DNA from: Bacillota bacterium
Lineage (GTDB): Bacteria > Bacillota_E > Sulfobacillia > Sulfobacillales > Sulfobacillaceae
DNA: 10,401 bases
Assembly: GCA_021802375.1 (NCBI GenBank)
Contig: JAKAAL010000087.1
Coordinates: 1 to 10,401 of the forward strand
Direction: 5' to 3'
Positions within the stretch are counted from its first letter, which is position 1, and each line of letters opens with the position of its first letter. The notes under the pieces were generated by a model. That model searched no databases, was not told the origin of the DNA, and saw only the letters and a program-made list of their open reading frames with translations. The translations under genes were made by a program, and so were the position numbers. Below are positions 1-8,981 of this stretch, one piece after another.

Positions 1-786
1 TTACTGGTGGCGGTGTTGGTGATGGGAGCGATCGGCTTCGCCGCTCAGCACGGCCTGGTGCGTACGCTTTTGGGTGCTCGCTGGCAGCCTCTGGCCGGCC
101 GTTTGCAAATTGGACTCTTTATCGTGGACAGCGCTCTGGTCACCGCCCTGGCCATGTTGCTGGCTTTGCCATTTGGCATCGCCGTGGCGATTTTTGGATC
201 GCTGGTGGCCGGCGCCTGGGAACGCACGGTATTGCGATGGATCTTGACCCTGGCCAGCGCAGTGCCCTCGGTGGCCTACGGCTGGTGGGGATTAGCGGTC
301 GTGGTGCCGGGCATTCGCGGCCTCGGTCTCGGCGCGGGCTATGGCCTGGTTTCGGCTGGCCTGGTGTTGGCGCTCATGATTTTGCCCACCTTTTCCGTGT
401 TGGCCTGGGAGGCCATTCTGGCCGTGCCTGAAGATTGGCATCAGACCTCCCTGGCCCTAGGGGCCAACGACGATCAAAACATTATCCGTCTCGTTCTTCC
501 AGCCAGCATGGCAGGCTTGCAAACGGCCTTTTTGACGGCGCTCGCCCGAGCGGTCGGCGAAACCATGGCGGTGCAAATGGTGCTAGGCGGGGCGGTTTCC
601 CATTTTTACGGTCTCTTTGGCCCCGGTGCCACGCTCACCACGCAAATCCTAACGGACATGGCCGTCTTGCCGGTGGGTAGCCCCAATCATGGGGTGCTGG
701 ATTTCATGGCCCTGGTGCTGTTCTTAGGAGTTACGCTCATGACGGGGACGATGGGACGACAGGTTCGCGGCAGGGGGCGCCCATGA
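1..786 (+). CDS. pstC: Phosphate ABC transporter permease PstC, 5' partial
   Basis: Inner-membrane permease subunit of the high-affinity Pst phosphate importer; with PstA it forms the channel energised by PstB. The frame is open to the left edge, giving 261 visible residues. PstC proteins are usually about 290-320 residues, so the N-terminus with most of the first membrane helix lies outside the window. The GTG at position 7 is therefore not taken as the start. Several strongly hydrophobic segments follow, for example around visible residues 37-60, 78-100 and 112-135. The cytoplasmic EAA loop that contacts the ATPase runs from E137 through LALGA (151-155) to LP (166-167). It is followed by the PstC-typical ARAVGETMAVQMV stretch. 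Family features such as PSVAYGWWG are also seen. The stop overlaps the pstA start by 4 bases (ATGA), indicating translational coupling. PstC is chosen over PstA because it comes first and has the GETMAV motif. Confidence 0.93.
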   Translation, partial: LLVAVLVMGAIGFAAQHGLVRTLLGARWQPLAGRLQIGLFIVDSALVTALAMLLALPFGIAVAIFGSLVAGAWERTVLRWILTLASAVPSVAYGWWGLAVVVPGIRGLGLGAGYGLVSAGLVLALMILPTFSVLAWEAILAVPEDWHQTSLALGANDDQNIIRLVLPASMAGLQTAFLTALARAVGETMAVQMVLGGAVSHFYGLFGPGATLTTQILTDMAVLPVGSPNHGVLDFMALVLFLGVTLMTGTMGRQVRGRGRP

Positions 787-1637
787 TGAAGTCGGGCAAA
801 CACCTTCAGCGTCTAGCCTCCGTGGCAACCCTCGCGGCGATGGTGACCCTGCTCTGGGTGATTATTGCCCTTTGCCGCGAAGGGCTGATGCATTGGCATT
901 GGTGGGTCCTTTGGCGCCGACCGCGAGAACTAAAGGCCGGAGGCGGGCTCGGGCCCGAGTTGATCAACACCTTGAGCATGGTTGCCTTGGCTGAATGTCT
1001 TAGCCTGCCGCTGGGCTTAGCTACCGCGATTTGGCTGGGCGAGGCCAAGCTGCCTCGGCGGGTGCGCGAGGGCTTAGACGGATTTTTTATCAGTTTTCAA
1101 AGCATCCCCGCGATTGTCGTGGGTTTGGTGGCCTTCGAGGTGCTGGTAGGTTACTTTCATTGGCCGCTCTCGGTGGCCACGGGAACGTTAGCGCTGACCG
1201 TCTTGAATGTTCCCCAGGTCGTGGTGTTTTCGCGCCAGGCGATGGCGGCGGTGCCCGATGCCTGGCGCGAAGGATCGTTAGCGCTGGGCGCGACCGCACT
1301 GGAAACGGTATGGCGAATGGTGCTGCCGGCCAGTCTTTTTGCGCTGGTGGACCAACTTGGATTGTCCTTTGCCCGCTTGGCGGGAGAGTCGGCCCTGTTA
1401 ATCTTTACGGCAGGACTCAATGTGGGCCCCCACTGGGGATGGTTTCAGCCGGGCGAAACCTTGGCCGTGCACCTATGGCAAGTGCGTACGGAAGGACTGA
1501 TGCCAGACCGGGCCGCGCTGGCCGCCGAGACGGGGATAGTTCTTCTGGCCATCACGGCCCTAGCCATTTTTGGCAGCAAAGTATGGTCGCTGCGCTTGAA
1601 AGCCTATCAAAGTGGTCCCGGTGGAGGAGGTCCTTAA
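783..1637 (+). CDS. pstA: Phosphate ABC transporter permease PstA
   Basis: Second membrane subunit of the Pst phosphate importer, partner of PstC. It has 284 residues, a normal length for the family. A basic N-terminus is followed by a hydrophobic helix (about residues 10-29) and further membrane segments. The EAA-type loop starts near R151-Q152, contains VPDAWREGSLALGA (157-170) and ends at LP (181-182). After it comes FARLAGESALLIFTAG, the PstA counterpart of the GETA/GESA motif. The start is ATG 783 or the adjacent in-frame ATG 786. A G-rich ribosome binding site (772-777) lies 5 or 8 bases upstream of these. The first start overlaps pstC, and pstB follows after 4 bases, so the three genes are clearly one transcription unit. 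Nothing looks broken. Confidence 0.93.
   Translation: MMKSGKHLQRLASVATLAAMVTLLWVIIALCREGLMHWHWWVLWRRPRELKAGGGLGPELINTLSMVALAECLSLPLGLATAIWLGEAKLPRRVREGLDGFFISFQSIPAIVVGLVAFEVLVGYFHWPLSVATGTLALTVLNVPQVVVFSRQAMAAVPDAWREGSLALGATALETVWRMVLPASLFALVDQLGLSFARLAGESALLIFTAGLNVGPHWGWFQPGETLAVHLWQVRTEGLMPDRAALAAETGIVLLAITALAIFGSKVWSLRLKAYQSGPGGGGP
1623..1630 (+). promoter_or_regulatory. Ribosome binding site deciding the pstB start
   Basis: GGAGGAGG lies within the last codons of pstA, 11 bases before ATG 1642. It supports that ATG over the in-frame GTG at 1612, which would place the start upstream of this site. Confidence 0.7.
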
Positions 1638-1641
1638 ACGG

Positions 1642-2400
1642 ATGGCGAGGGTGAAGATCCAGATGCAGTCGGTATCGGTGTGGTACGGGGCTCAGCCGGC
1701 CCTGCGCCAGGTTTCCCTGGATGTCGCCGAGGGCGCCGTGTTAGCGCTGATCGGGCCCTCGGGATGCGGGAAGTCGACCCTTTTGCGCGTCATCAATCGC
1801 CTGGTTGAACGAACCCCGGAAGCCAAAATACAGGGGCGTATTTGGATCGATGGCGAAGATATCTTGCGACCTGAGATGGATCTGGTGCGGCTGCGCAAAC
1901 GGGTTGGGATGATCTTTCAGCGGCCTATTTCCTTCCCCTTTTCCATTTTTGATAATGTGGCGTACGGACCGCGTCTTCATGGCCTCAAGGACGCATTCGA
2001 ACTGCGTCGAGTCGTGGAGTTGAGCCTTAAACAGGCCGCTCTCTGGGACGAAGTGCGCGGCAAGCTCAGGCGTCCGGCCAGCGGGCTTTCAGGCGGTCAA
2101 CAACAGCGGCTGGCCTTAGCGCGAGCGCTGGCGGTCAATCCGCAAGTCATCCTGATGGATGAGCCTACCAGTGCCCTGGATCCCGGTTCGGCTGCACGAA
2201 TCGAAGAATTGGTGGTAAAGTTAAAGGGGCAATATACCGTGGTCATGGTCACCCACAACCTGCAGCAAGCGGCCAGGGTGTCCGATTTCACAGGATATTT
2301 GCAGGCCGGGCGGTTGATTGAACTTGGAGAAACCTCAGTCATCTTCACGGCCCCACGAGACCGCCGTACGGAGGCGTATCTCACCGGCCAAATTGACTAA
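1642..2400 (+). CDS. pstB: Phosphate ABC transporter ATPase PstB
   Basis: Cytoplasmic ATPase that powers phosphate import through PstCA. With the ATG at 1642 the protein has 252 residues, the usual PstB length. All nucleotide-binding motifs are present: Walker A GPSGCGKST (38-46), Q-loop Gln93, ABC signature LSGGQQQR (149-156), Walker B VILMDE (169-174) with Glu174, D-loop ALDP (178-181) and H-loop His205. The stretch IFDNVAYGPRLHG (102-114) after the Q-loop is characteristic of PstB and separates it from other importer ATPases. The usual PNPFPMSI just before it reads PISFPFSI here, a mild variation. The C-terminal IFTAPRDRRTEAYLTG also matches the family (usually ending TGRFG). It sits between pstA (4-base gap) and phoU (8-base gap). 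Confidence 0.96.
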   Translation: MARVKIQMQSVSVWYGAQPALRQVSLDVAEGAVLALIGPSGCGKSTLLRVINRLVERTPEAKIQGRIWIDGEDILRPEMDLVRLRKRVGMIFQRPISFPFSIFDNVAYGPRLHGLKDAFELRRVVELSLKQAALWDEVRGKLRRPASGLSGGQQQRLALARALAVNPQVILMDEPTSALDPGSAARIEELVVKLKGQYTVVMVTHNLQQAARVSDFTGYLQAGRLIELGETSVIFTAPRDRRTEAYLTGQID

Positions 2401-2408
2401 GAGGTGAG

Positions 2409-3065
2409 ATGATGCGGCAGTACTTTCAAGAGGAGTTGAAATCTCTTGAACAGGAACTGATTCGCATGGGTGCCCTCGTCGAAGACCAAATCCGAAGGGC
2501 CGTTCGCTCCCTGGCGGATCAGGATTTGGTACTGGCGCGCGAGGTCATCGCCGACGACGACCGGGTGGACCGTTTAGAGGGGGAGATCGAGCGCCAATGT
2601 CTAACGCTGTTGGCGCTGCAACAGCCACTGGCTGGGGATTTGCGGATCGTATCCACGGTGCTCAAAATCATCACCGATCTCGAACGCATGGCGGATCATG
2701 CCTCAGACATCGCTAAAGTGACCTTGCGCTTGAGCGATGAACCCTGGATTAAGCCGTTGGTGGACTTGCCGGTCATGGCCCGCCTGGTTATTTCTATGGT
2801 GCGTTCGGCATTAAATGCCTATATTCATCGCAGCATCGAAGAGGCCTTGGCCATGGTGCGGCTTGACGATGATGTCGACCATCTGTACGCGCAGATCTTT
2901 GGCGAACTAGTCGACTTGATGCGCGAACGCCCGGATACGGCGGCGCAGGCCACCTACTTAGTGTTTGTGGCTAATTATTTGGAACGCATCGCGGATCATG
3001 CCACCAACTTGGGAGAGTGGGTGGTGTACATGGTGACGGGAGAACGCAAGGAACTAAATACATAG
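2409..3065 (+). CDS. phoU: Phosphate signalling regulator PhoU
   Basis: PhoU is a cytoplasmic helical-bundle protein. In well-studied bacteria it links the Pst transporter to the PhoR/PhoB(P) two-component system and restrains phosphate uptake. The protein has 218 residues, the family norm, and is built from two similar three-helix halves. Each half carries the metal-binding signature: DLERMAD at 90-96 and NYLERIAD at 189-196, both continuing with H-A-(S/T). The preceding CLTLLALQQPLAGDLR (64-79) is a strong PhoU hallmark. Translation starts at ATG 2409 or the next codon, ATG 2412, with GAGGTGA at 2401-2407 just upstream; the gap to pstB is 8 bases. No phoR/phoP or pstS is in the window. The gene is followed after 37 bases by gapA rather than by a terminator, which is unusual for the end of a pst operon. 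Confidence 0.96.
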   Translation: MMRQYFQEELKSLEQELIRMGALVEDQIRRAVRSLADQDLVLAREVIADDDRVDRLEGEIERQCLTLLALQQPLAGDLRIVSTVLKIITDLERMADHASDIAKVTLRLSDEPWIKPLVDLPVMARLVISMVRSALNAYIHRSIEEALAMVRLDDDVDHLYAQIFGELVDLMRERPDTAAQATYLVFVANYLERIADHATNLGEWVVYMVTGERKELNT

Positions 3066-3088
3066 GGCCCGACTCGGTTGGAGCCACT

Positions 3089-4112
<1,024 letters not shown>

Positions 4113-4113
<1 letters not shown>

Positions 4114-5297
4114 TGGCCTATCGGGTGCTGGAAGATTTAGGATCGCTTCAGGGCAAGCGGGTCTTAGTGCGCGTGGACTTTAACGTGCCCATGGATCCAG
4201 AAAGCAAAAAGATTACCGACGACACCAGGATCCGCGGGGCGCTGCCCACCATTGAGTGGCTTCGGGACCAGGGCGCGGCGGTGATCTTGATGAGTCACTT
4301 GGGTCGACCCAAAAGCCGTGAGGAAAAATTTAGCTTGGCGCCGGTAGCCCGCCACCTGGAGCAACTGCTGGGGGTGCCGGTGGCCTTTGTGCCGGATTTG
4401 GTCGGTCCCGAGGTGCAGGATCGGGCAAGAGCCCTAAAGCCCGGTCAGATTTTGATGCTGGAAAACGTCCGCTTCCATCCCGGGGAGACCAAGAACGACC
4501 CGGGATTAGCTCGAAACTTGGCCGAGTTGGCCGATGCCTATGTCGACGACGCCTTTGGTAGCGCCCATCGGGCGCACGCCTCGGTGGCTGGGGTTCCCGC
4601 GTTCATCCCCTCCGCTGCGGGCCGACTGATGGCTCGCGAGCTGACCATGTTGGGCGAGGTCTTGAGTCATCCCGAGCGACCCTATTGGGCCATCATCGGC
4701 GGCTCCAAGGTGAGCGATAAGGTGGCTCTCTTGGATCGCTTGGTCGCCGAAGCGGACGGTCTTATCATTGGAGGAGGCATGGCCAACACCTTTCTCAAGG
4801 CGCAAGGCTTCGACTTGGGTGCATCCAAGGTCGAGGACGAAGCCGTGGTGAAAGCCAAGCAATTGCTCGAGCAGGCAGGCAAGCGCGCAATCACCATCGG
4901 CTTGCCGGTGGATGTGGTAGTCGCCAAGGCCTTCAAGGCCGATGCCGCCCACCGCGTGACCCGTCCGGATGCCATTTTGCCCGATGAAATGGCCCTGGAT
5001 GTGGGTCCAAAAACGGTAGAAGCGATTCGCGGGTGGCTGGCTTCGGCCAAGACGGTGTTTTGGAATGGTCCCATGGGGGTCTTCGAATGGGAAGCGTTTG
5101 CCGCGTCGACCATGGCCGTCGCCGATCTTTTGGCGAAATCCCACGCTCAGGTCGTGGTTGGCGGTGGAGATTCGGTGGCGGCGGTAAGCAAAGCCGGAGT
5201 GGCCCAGCACCTGACTCACGTGTCGACGGGCGGCGGGGCGGCGCTGGAGTTTCTCGAAGGCAAGGAACTTCCCGGGGTTCAGGCCTTAACCAAGTAA
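4113..5297 (+). CDS. pgk: Phosphoglycerate kinase
   Basis: Transfers the acyl phosphate of 1,3-bisphosphoglycerate to ADP, making ATP and 3-phosphoglycerate. It has 394 residues, standard for bacterial monomeric PGK. N-domain substrate motifs are RVDFNVP (20-26), DTRI (37-40), MSHLGRPK (60-67) and the FGSAHRAHAS segment. C-domain nucleotide motifs are GGSKVSDK (196-203), GGGMANTF (220-227), FWNGPMGVFE (316-325) and GGGDSVAA (350-357). The chosen ATG shares one base with the gapA stop (TAATG). The frame is open further upstream inside gapA, but PGK proteins begin just before the VLVRVDFNVP strand, so an earlier start is unlikely. A weak AGGA (4097-4100) lies 12 bases upstream, so re-initiation from gapA is probably important. 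tpiA follows after 40 bases. Confidence 0.97.
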
Positions 5298-5337
5298 TCG
5301 ACCCAAGGGCGGTTCAGCACAGGGGGGATTAAGGGGA

Positions 5338-6102
5338 ATGGCGATGTCACCGCTTTTGATTGCCAACTGGAAAATGTATAAGACGGTGGAGGAGTCGGCC
5401 AGCTTTGCCCGCTTACTCGGGCCGCGCTTGGAGGGCTGGTGGAAGCCCCAGGCTGTCCGCTTGGTCATTGCACCGACGTCCTTGGCACTCTTTGCAATGG
5501 CCCGCCATCTGGGCGATGGGCCCGTGGCTCTGGCAGCCCAGAATTTAGAGCTGGGTCGCGAAGGTGCGTTTACCGGCGCCCTTTCGGGATATTTACTGCA
5601 CGAGGCGGGTGCCCGTTTGGTCATTATTGGCCACTCGGAGCGGCGGCGCTACTTTGCCGAGACGGATGGGCTGGTGGCTGAAAAGGTGGATGCTGCCTGG
5701 AATGCGGGCCTCACCCCCGTCGTCTGCGTCGGGGAAACGGAGGCGGAGCGAGACTCCGGCCAGACCGAGGCAGTTTTAAAACGCCAGCTGTCAGCCATCT
5801 TGACCAAACCGCGCGATGACGACAAGCCCTTAGTGATTGCGTACGAGCCGGTGTGGGCGATTGGCACGGGCAGGGTGGCCAAGACCGAAGATGTCGGTCA
5901 GATCGCGCACACCGTTCGCCAGTGGCTTAGCACCAGCCAAGGCCCAAAAGACGTCCCTCTGCTATACGGGGGCAGCGTCAATCCTGACAATTTAGGCGGA
6001 TTCTTGCGCCTACCCGACGTGAATGGCGCCCTGGTCGGAGGAGCTTCACTCACCCTAGAGGGGGTAGTGGCCATGGTCAGGGTCGCCCAAGAGCAAATTT
6101 AG
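5338..6102 (+). CDS. tpiA: Triosephosphate isomerase
   Basis: Interconverts dihydroxyacetone phosphate and glyceraldehyde 3-phosphate as a cytoplasmic (beta/alpha)8 barrel, normally a dimer. It has 254 residues, normal length. Catalytic residues are present: Asn10 and Lys12 in ANWKM, His99 in GHSERR (98-103), and Glu169 in YEPVWAIGTG (168-177). The phosphate-binding YGGSVNP and GALVGGASL segments near the C-terminus are intact. One oddity: the near-universal TGE in the interface loop 3 (GAFTGE) reads TGA here, with Ala81 replacing the glutamate. ATG 5338 is 10 bases after AGGGGGG (5321-5327). The in-frame ATG 5344 is 7 bases after AAGGGG (5331-5336) and is an equally good start, which would remove two residues. 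The gene lies 40 bases after pgk and 18 before gpmI. Confidence 0.96.
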   Translation: MAMSPLLIANWKMYKTVEESASFARLLGPRLEGWWKPQAVRLVIAPTSLALFAMARHLGDGPVALAAQNLELGREGAFTGALSGYLLHEAGARLVIIGHSERRRYFAETDGLVAEKVDAAWNAGLTPVVCVGETEAERDSGQTEAVLKRQLSAILTKPRDDDKPLVIAYEPVWAIGTGRVAKTEDVGQIAHTVRQWLSTSQGPKDVPLLYGGSVNPDNLGGFLRLPDVNGALVGGASLTLEGVVAMVRVAQEQI

Positions 6103-6120
6103 GGAAAGGTTGATGATGCG

Positions 6121-7650
6121 TTGCGTCCAACAGTATTGATGGTGCTAGATGGTTGGGGGGTGGCCCCGGCCGGGCCGACTAATGCTATTAGCGAGGCCGA
6201 CAAGACGATATCGCGCCTCAGCAAGGCATACCCCTTTAGCCTTGCCGCGGCGCATGGCCGCGAGGTGGGACTATTAGACGGGCAAATGGGCGATTCCAAC
6301 GTCGGCCATCTTACCATTGGAGCCGGTCGCGTGGTAGACCAGACCCTCACTCGGATTCATCGAGCCGTGGAGCAGGGCACGCTTGAAGATCGGCCGGTGT
6401 TGAAACAAATGCTGGAGGAGGCAAAGGGACGACGGCTTCATCTTTTAGGTCTCCTCTCTCCCGGCGGAGTGCACAGCCATGAGCGGCACCTGGGTGCCCT
6501 CTTGGAAATGCTGCATAAGGCAGGCCGAGAAAAGGACGTGTATCTGCACTGCTGGCTGGATGGTCGAGATGTTTCACCCAGAAGCGCCGCCTCCTCGTTC
6601 AAATATCTTGCCGAAGTGATGAATCGCACGGGGGTAGGCCGGATCGCCAGCGTAGCCGGGCGCTACTATGCCATGGATCGGGACAATCGCTGGGATCGCA
6701 TCGAAAAGGCGTATCGGGCGATGGTCGAAGGCGTGGGCGAGACGGCCCGCAGTGCCGTCGAGGCCCTGGAAAAGAGCTACAGCCAAGATCTGGGTGACGA
6801 GTTTTTGCCGCCTACGGTGATCGTCGATGAGGCCCACCAGCCAGTGGCCACCATTGGCGCTGATGACGTGGTCTTTGTGTTCAACTTTCGTGCCGACCGC
6901 GTCCGGCAGATCACCCGGGCCTTGGCGGATCCCGATTTCGGGCATTTTTCGCGCCCATTTTCCCGTCCCCACTGGTTGGGTGCGATGGCGCAATATGACG
7001 AGAACTTTCCGCTGCCGCAAGCCTTTGACCCTCCCCAAGTGGTGCATAATCTAGCGGAATGGCTAAGCGAACGAGGCATTCGTCAATTCCATGTCGCGGA
7101 GACGGAAAAGTATGCGCACGTGACTTTTTTCTTTAATGGCGGTCAAGAAAGACAGTATCCCGGCGAAGATCGCAAGATGATCGCCTCGGCCAAAGTGGCT
7201 ACCTATGACCTCGCTCCCGAGATGTCGGCGAAGGGCATTGCCGATGCCGTGGTGGATGATCTGAGCCAATTGGGGCACGAGTTTCTTGTCTTGAATTTTG
7301 CCAATGCCGACATGGTCGGCCACACGGGAAAACTACAGGCGGCTCTGGCGGCTGTGGCGGAGACGGGACGCCAAATTGAGCGTGTCCTGGAGGCGACCCT
7401 GAAGGCCGGGGGCACTCTCATTATCACAGCGGACCACGGCAATGCCGAGATTATGGCGGAAGAGGGCGGGGGGCCCCACACGAATCATACGACGAGCCCC
7501 GTGCCCGTCATTTTGGTGAGCGAGGATCCGGCCTTGAAGGGTGTGAGGCTTCGCGACGGTGCGCTCAAAGATATTGCCCCAACCGTACTCGAGGTCATGG
7601 GCATCGAACCGCCTAAAGAGATGACCGGGTCTTCGTTAATTGTGCACTAG
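6121..7650 (+). CDS. gpmI: Phosphoglycerate mutase, cofactor-independent (iPGM)
   Basis: Converts 3-phosphoglycerate to 2-phosphoglycerate through a phosphoserine intermediate, using two Mn2+ ions and no 2,3-bisphosphoglycerate. It has 509 residues, typical of iPGM and of the alkaline phosphatase-like fold. The metal and catalytic set is complete and keeps near-constant spacing to the Geobacillus enzyme: Asp10, catalytic Ser59, Asp438 and His439 for one metal; Asp397, His401 and His456 for the other. The phosphotransferase insert carries VHSHERH, LDGRDVSPRSA and NFRADRVRQ. The serine loop reads MGDSNVGH rather than the commoner MGNSEVGH. No in-frame ATG lies between the tpiA stop and TTG 6121, so TTG is the likely start, 11 bases after AAAGG (6105-6109). 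Two out-of-frame ATGs lie in between. The later in-frame ATG 6139 would cut into the first strand. Confidence 0.95.
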   Translation: MRPTVLMVLDGWGVAPAGPTNAISEADKTISRLSKAYPFSLAAAHGREVGLLDGQMGDSNVGHLTIGAGRVVDQTLTRIHRAVEQGTLEDRPVLKQMLEEAKGRRLHLLGLLSPGGVHSHERHLGALLEMLHKAGREKDVYLHCWLDGRDVSPRSAASSFKYLAEVMNRTGVGRIASVAGRYYAMDRDNRWDRIEKAYRAMVEGVGETARSAVEALEKSYSQDLGDEFLPPTVIVDEAHQPVATIGADDVVFVFNFRADRVRQITRALADPDFGHFSRPFSRPHWLGAMAQYDENFPLPQAFDPPQVVHNLAEWLSERGIRQFHVAETEKYAHVTFFFNGGQERQYPGEDRKMIASAKVATYDLAPEMSAKGIADAVVDDLSQLGHEFLVLNFANADMVGHTGKLQAALAAVAETGRQIERVLEATLKAGGTLIITADHGNAEIMAEEGGGPHTNHTTSPVPVILVSEDPALKGVRLRDGALKDIAPTVLEVMGIEPPKEMTGSSLIVH

Positions 7651-7667
7651 CCTTTCGGGATGAAGGG
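7651..7667 (+). other. Small hairpin just after the gpmI stop
   Basis: CCTTTC (7651-7656) can pair with GAAGGG (7662-7667) across a 5-base loop; the stem has 6 pairs, one of them G-U. No T-run follows, so it is not a convincing terminator. It may be chance, or a weak attenuation or mRNA-stability element in the 51-base gpmI-eno spacer. Confidence 0.25.
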
Positions 7668-7686
7668 AGTTTACTAACACGCAGTC

Positions 7687-7693
7687 AAGGGGG
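7687..7693 (+). promoter_or_regulatory. Ribosome binding site of eno
   Basis: AAGGGGG lies 8 bases before ATG 7702 and supports that start. The A-poor, G-rich form resembles the sites before tpiA. Confidence 0.6.
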
Positions 7694-7701
7694 AATCATT
7701 C

Positions 7702-8979
7702 ATGGGTAAGCATCGATCCAGTATCAGCGCCATCCGTGCGCATGAGATTTTAGATTCTCGAGGAAATCCCACCGTCTCGGTCCACTTAACCTTGCACGAT
7801 GGTACGGAAGCCTGGTCACGTGTGCCCTCGGGGGCGTCGACCGGGGCCCACGAGGCCGTGGAACTGCGTGACGGCGGCAAGCCCTACCAGGGCAAAGGCG
7901 TGCAGTCCGCCGTCGGCCATGTCAATGAGAGCATTGCGCCTCAGCTGATCGGGCTAGATGTGTTTGATTTGCGTTTGATCGATGAGACGATGATGCAGTT
8001 GGATGGCAGTGAGCAAAAATCTAAGTTTGGCGCCAACGCCATTTTGGGGGTGTCCTTGGCGGCCCTCATCGCGGCCAGTCAAATATCGCGCCAGCCCTTA
8101 TACCGACACTTGGGAGGAGCGCAAGCGCGTGTCCTGCCAGTGCCGCTGCTCAATGTGCTGAACGGCGGCGCTCACGCCGACAACAATGTCGACATTCAAG
8201 AATTTATGTTGGTGCCTGCGGGAGCGGGATCGTTCCGCGAAGCGCTCCGGATGGCGACGGAAACCTATCACGTGCTCAAGGGCATCTTGAAAGAGAAGGG
8301 ATTTCGGACTGCTATCGGGGACGAAGGCGGTTTTGCACCCGACTTGGAAAGCGACCGACAAGCGTTAGACCTGCTGGTGGCAGCGATTGAAAGGGCGGGA
8401 TACCGACCGGGCAAGGACATTGGCCTGGCTCTGGATGTTGCGGCCAATGAGCTTTGGCTGGAAGCCGAGGGAGTGTATCATTTCGCCCAGGCTAAGAAAT
8501 CCTCGGCCGAAATGGTGGACTTTTATCAAGACCTGCTGAGCCACTACCCCATCGTTTCGATTGAAGATGGATTGGCGGAAGATGATTGGAGCGGCTGGAA
8601 AGGCTTGACAGAGCGTCTGGGTGGGCGCATTCAACTCGTCGGCGACGACCTGTTTGTGACCAATCCGGAGCGCATCGCTCGAGGCATTCAAGAAGAGGCC
8701 GCTAATGCGGTGTTGATAAAGCTGAATCAAATTGGCACCGTCTCGGAGACCTTGGACGCGATTCGAATTTCCCAGGAAAATGGATGGCGCACCATTATCT
8801 CGCATCGTTCAGGAGAAACGGAAGATACGACCATTTCGGATCTGGCGGTGGCCGTCAACGCTGGCCAAATTAAGACGGGCGCTCCGGCACGCAGCGAACG
8901 GGTGGCCAAATATAATCGCCTGCTGCTTATCGAAGACCTGGATCCGGGCCTGAGTTACGCGGGTTGGGAGGCCTTTTAG
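7702..8979 (+). CDS. eno: Enolase (phosphopyruvate hydratase)
   Basis: Dehydrates 2-phosphoglycerate to phosphoenolpyruvate in the cytoplasm, with two Mg2+ ions. It has 425 residues, within the bacterial norm of about 420-435. The N-terminal domain has [13 protein letters not shown] (15-27) and the mobile loop [17 protein letters not shown] (42-58). The barrel domain has [36 protein letters not shown] with catalytic Glu208, Mg ligands Asp245, Glu288 and Asp315, catalytic Lys340 in IKLNQIGT, and [10 protein letters not shown]. All key residues are in place. It follows gpmI after 51 bases. In many Firmicutes secG follows eno; here a HAD phosphatase-like gene begins 2 bases after the stop, and its ribosome binding site lies inside the last eno codons. 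Confidence 0.97.
   Translation: MGKHRSSISAIRAHEILDSRGNPTVSVHLTLHDGTEAWSRVPSGASTGAHEAVELRDGGKPYQGKGVQSAVGHVNESIAPQLIGLDVFDLRLIDETMMQLDGSEQKSKFGANAILGVSLAALIAASQISRQPLYRHLGGAQARVLPVPLLNVLNGGAHADNNVDIQEFMLVPAGAGSFREALRMATETYHVLKGILKEKGFRTAIGDEGGFAPDLESDRQALDLLVAAIERAGYRPGKDIGLALDVAANELWLEAEGVYHFAQAKKSSAEMVDFYQDLLSHYPIVSIEDGLAEDDWSGWKGLTERLGGRIQLVGDDLFVTNPERIARGIQEEAANAVLIKLNQIGTVSETLDAIRISQENGWRTIISHRSGETEDTTISDLAVAVNAGQIKTGAPARSERVAKYNRLLLIEDLDPGLSYAGWEAF
8966..8971 (+). promoter_or_regulatory. Ribosome binding site deciding the HAD gene start
   Basis: GGGAGG lies inside the 3' end of eno, 10 bases before GTG 8982. It favours that GTG over the in-frame TTG at 8964, which would overlap eno and precede the site. 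Confidence 0.65.
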
Positions 8980-8981
8980 CG

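Noticed and set aside
7..9. GTG 7 as the true pstC start
   Set aside because: The frame is open to the left edge, the preceding residues are hydrophobic, and the protein would lack most of the first membrane helix.
1612..1641. GTG 1612 as the pstB start
   Set aside because: It would add ten residues read through pstA's end, and the good GGAGGAGG site lies downstream of it, pointing to ATG 1642.
1031..1654. 207-codon open frame on the plus strand inside pstA
   Set aside because: It is out of frame with pstA, rich in Gly/Arg/Ala as frame shadows are, and shows no domain; pstA itself is intact across it.
3031..3064. Possible promoter for gapA (TAAATA or TACATA as -10)
   Set aside because: Matches to -10 are only 3 of 6, and no acceptable -35 box is found at the right distance.
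4506..5219. Long open frame (237 codons) antisense to pgk
   Set aside because: It lies wholly within an unmistakable pgk gene, has no recognisable protein features, and is the kind of antisense frame expected from GC-biased codon use.
7660..7677. Five-codon ORF (MKGVY) in the gpmI-eno spacer
   Set aside because: Too short to support, with no clear ribosome binding site; its bases overlap the small hairpin and are probably chance.
8964..8981. TTG 8964 as the start of the HAD gene
   Set aside because: It overlaps eno and precedes the GGGAGG site that correctly spaces GTG 8982.
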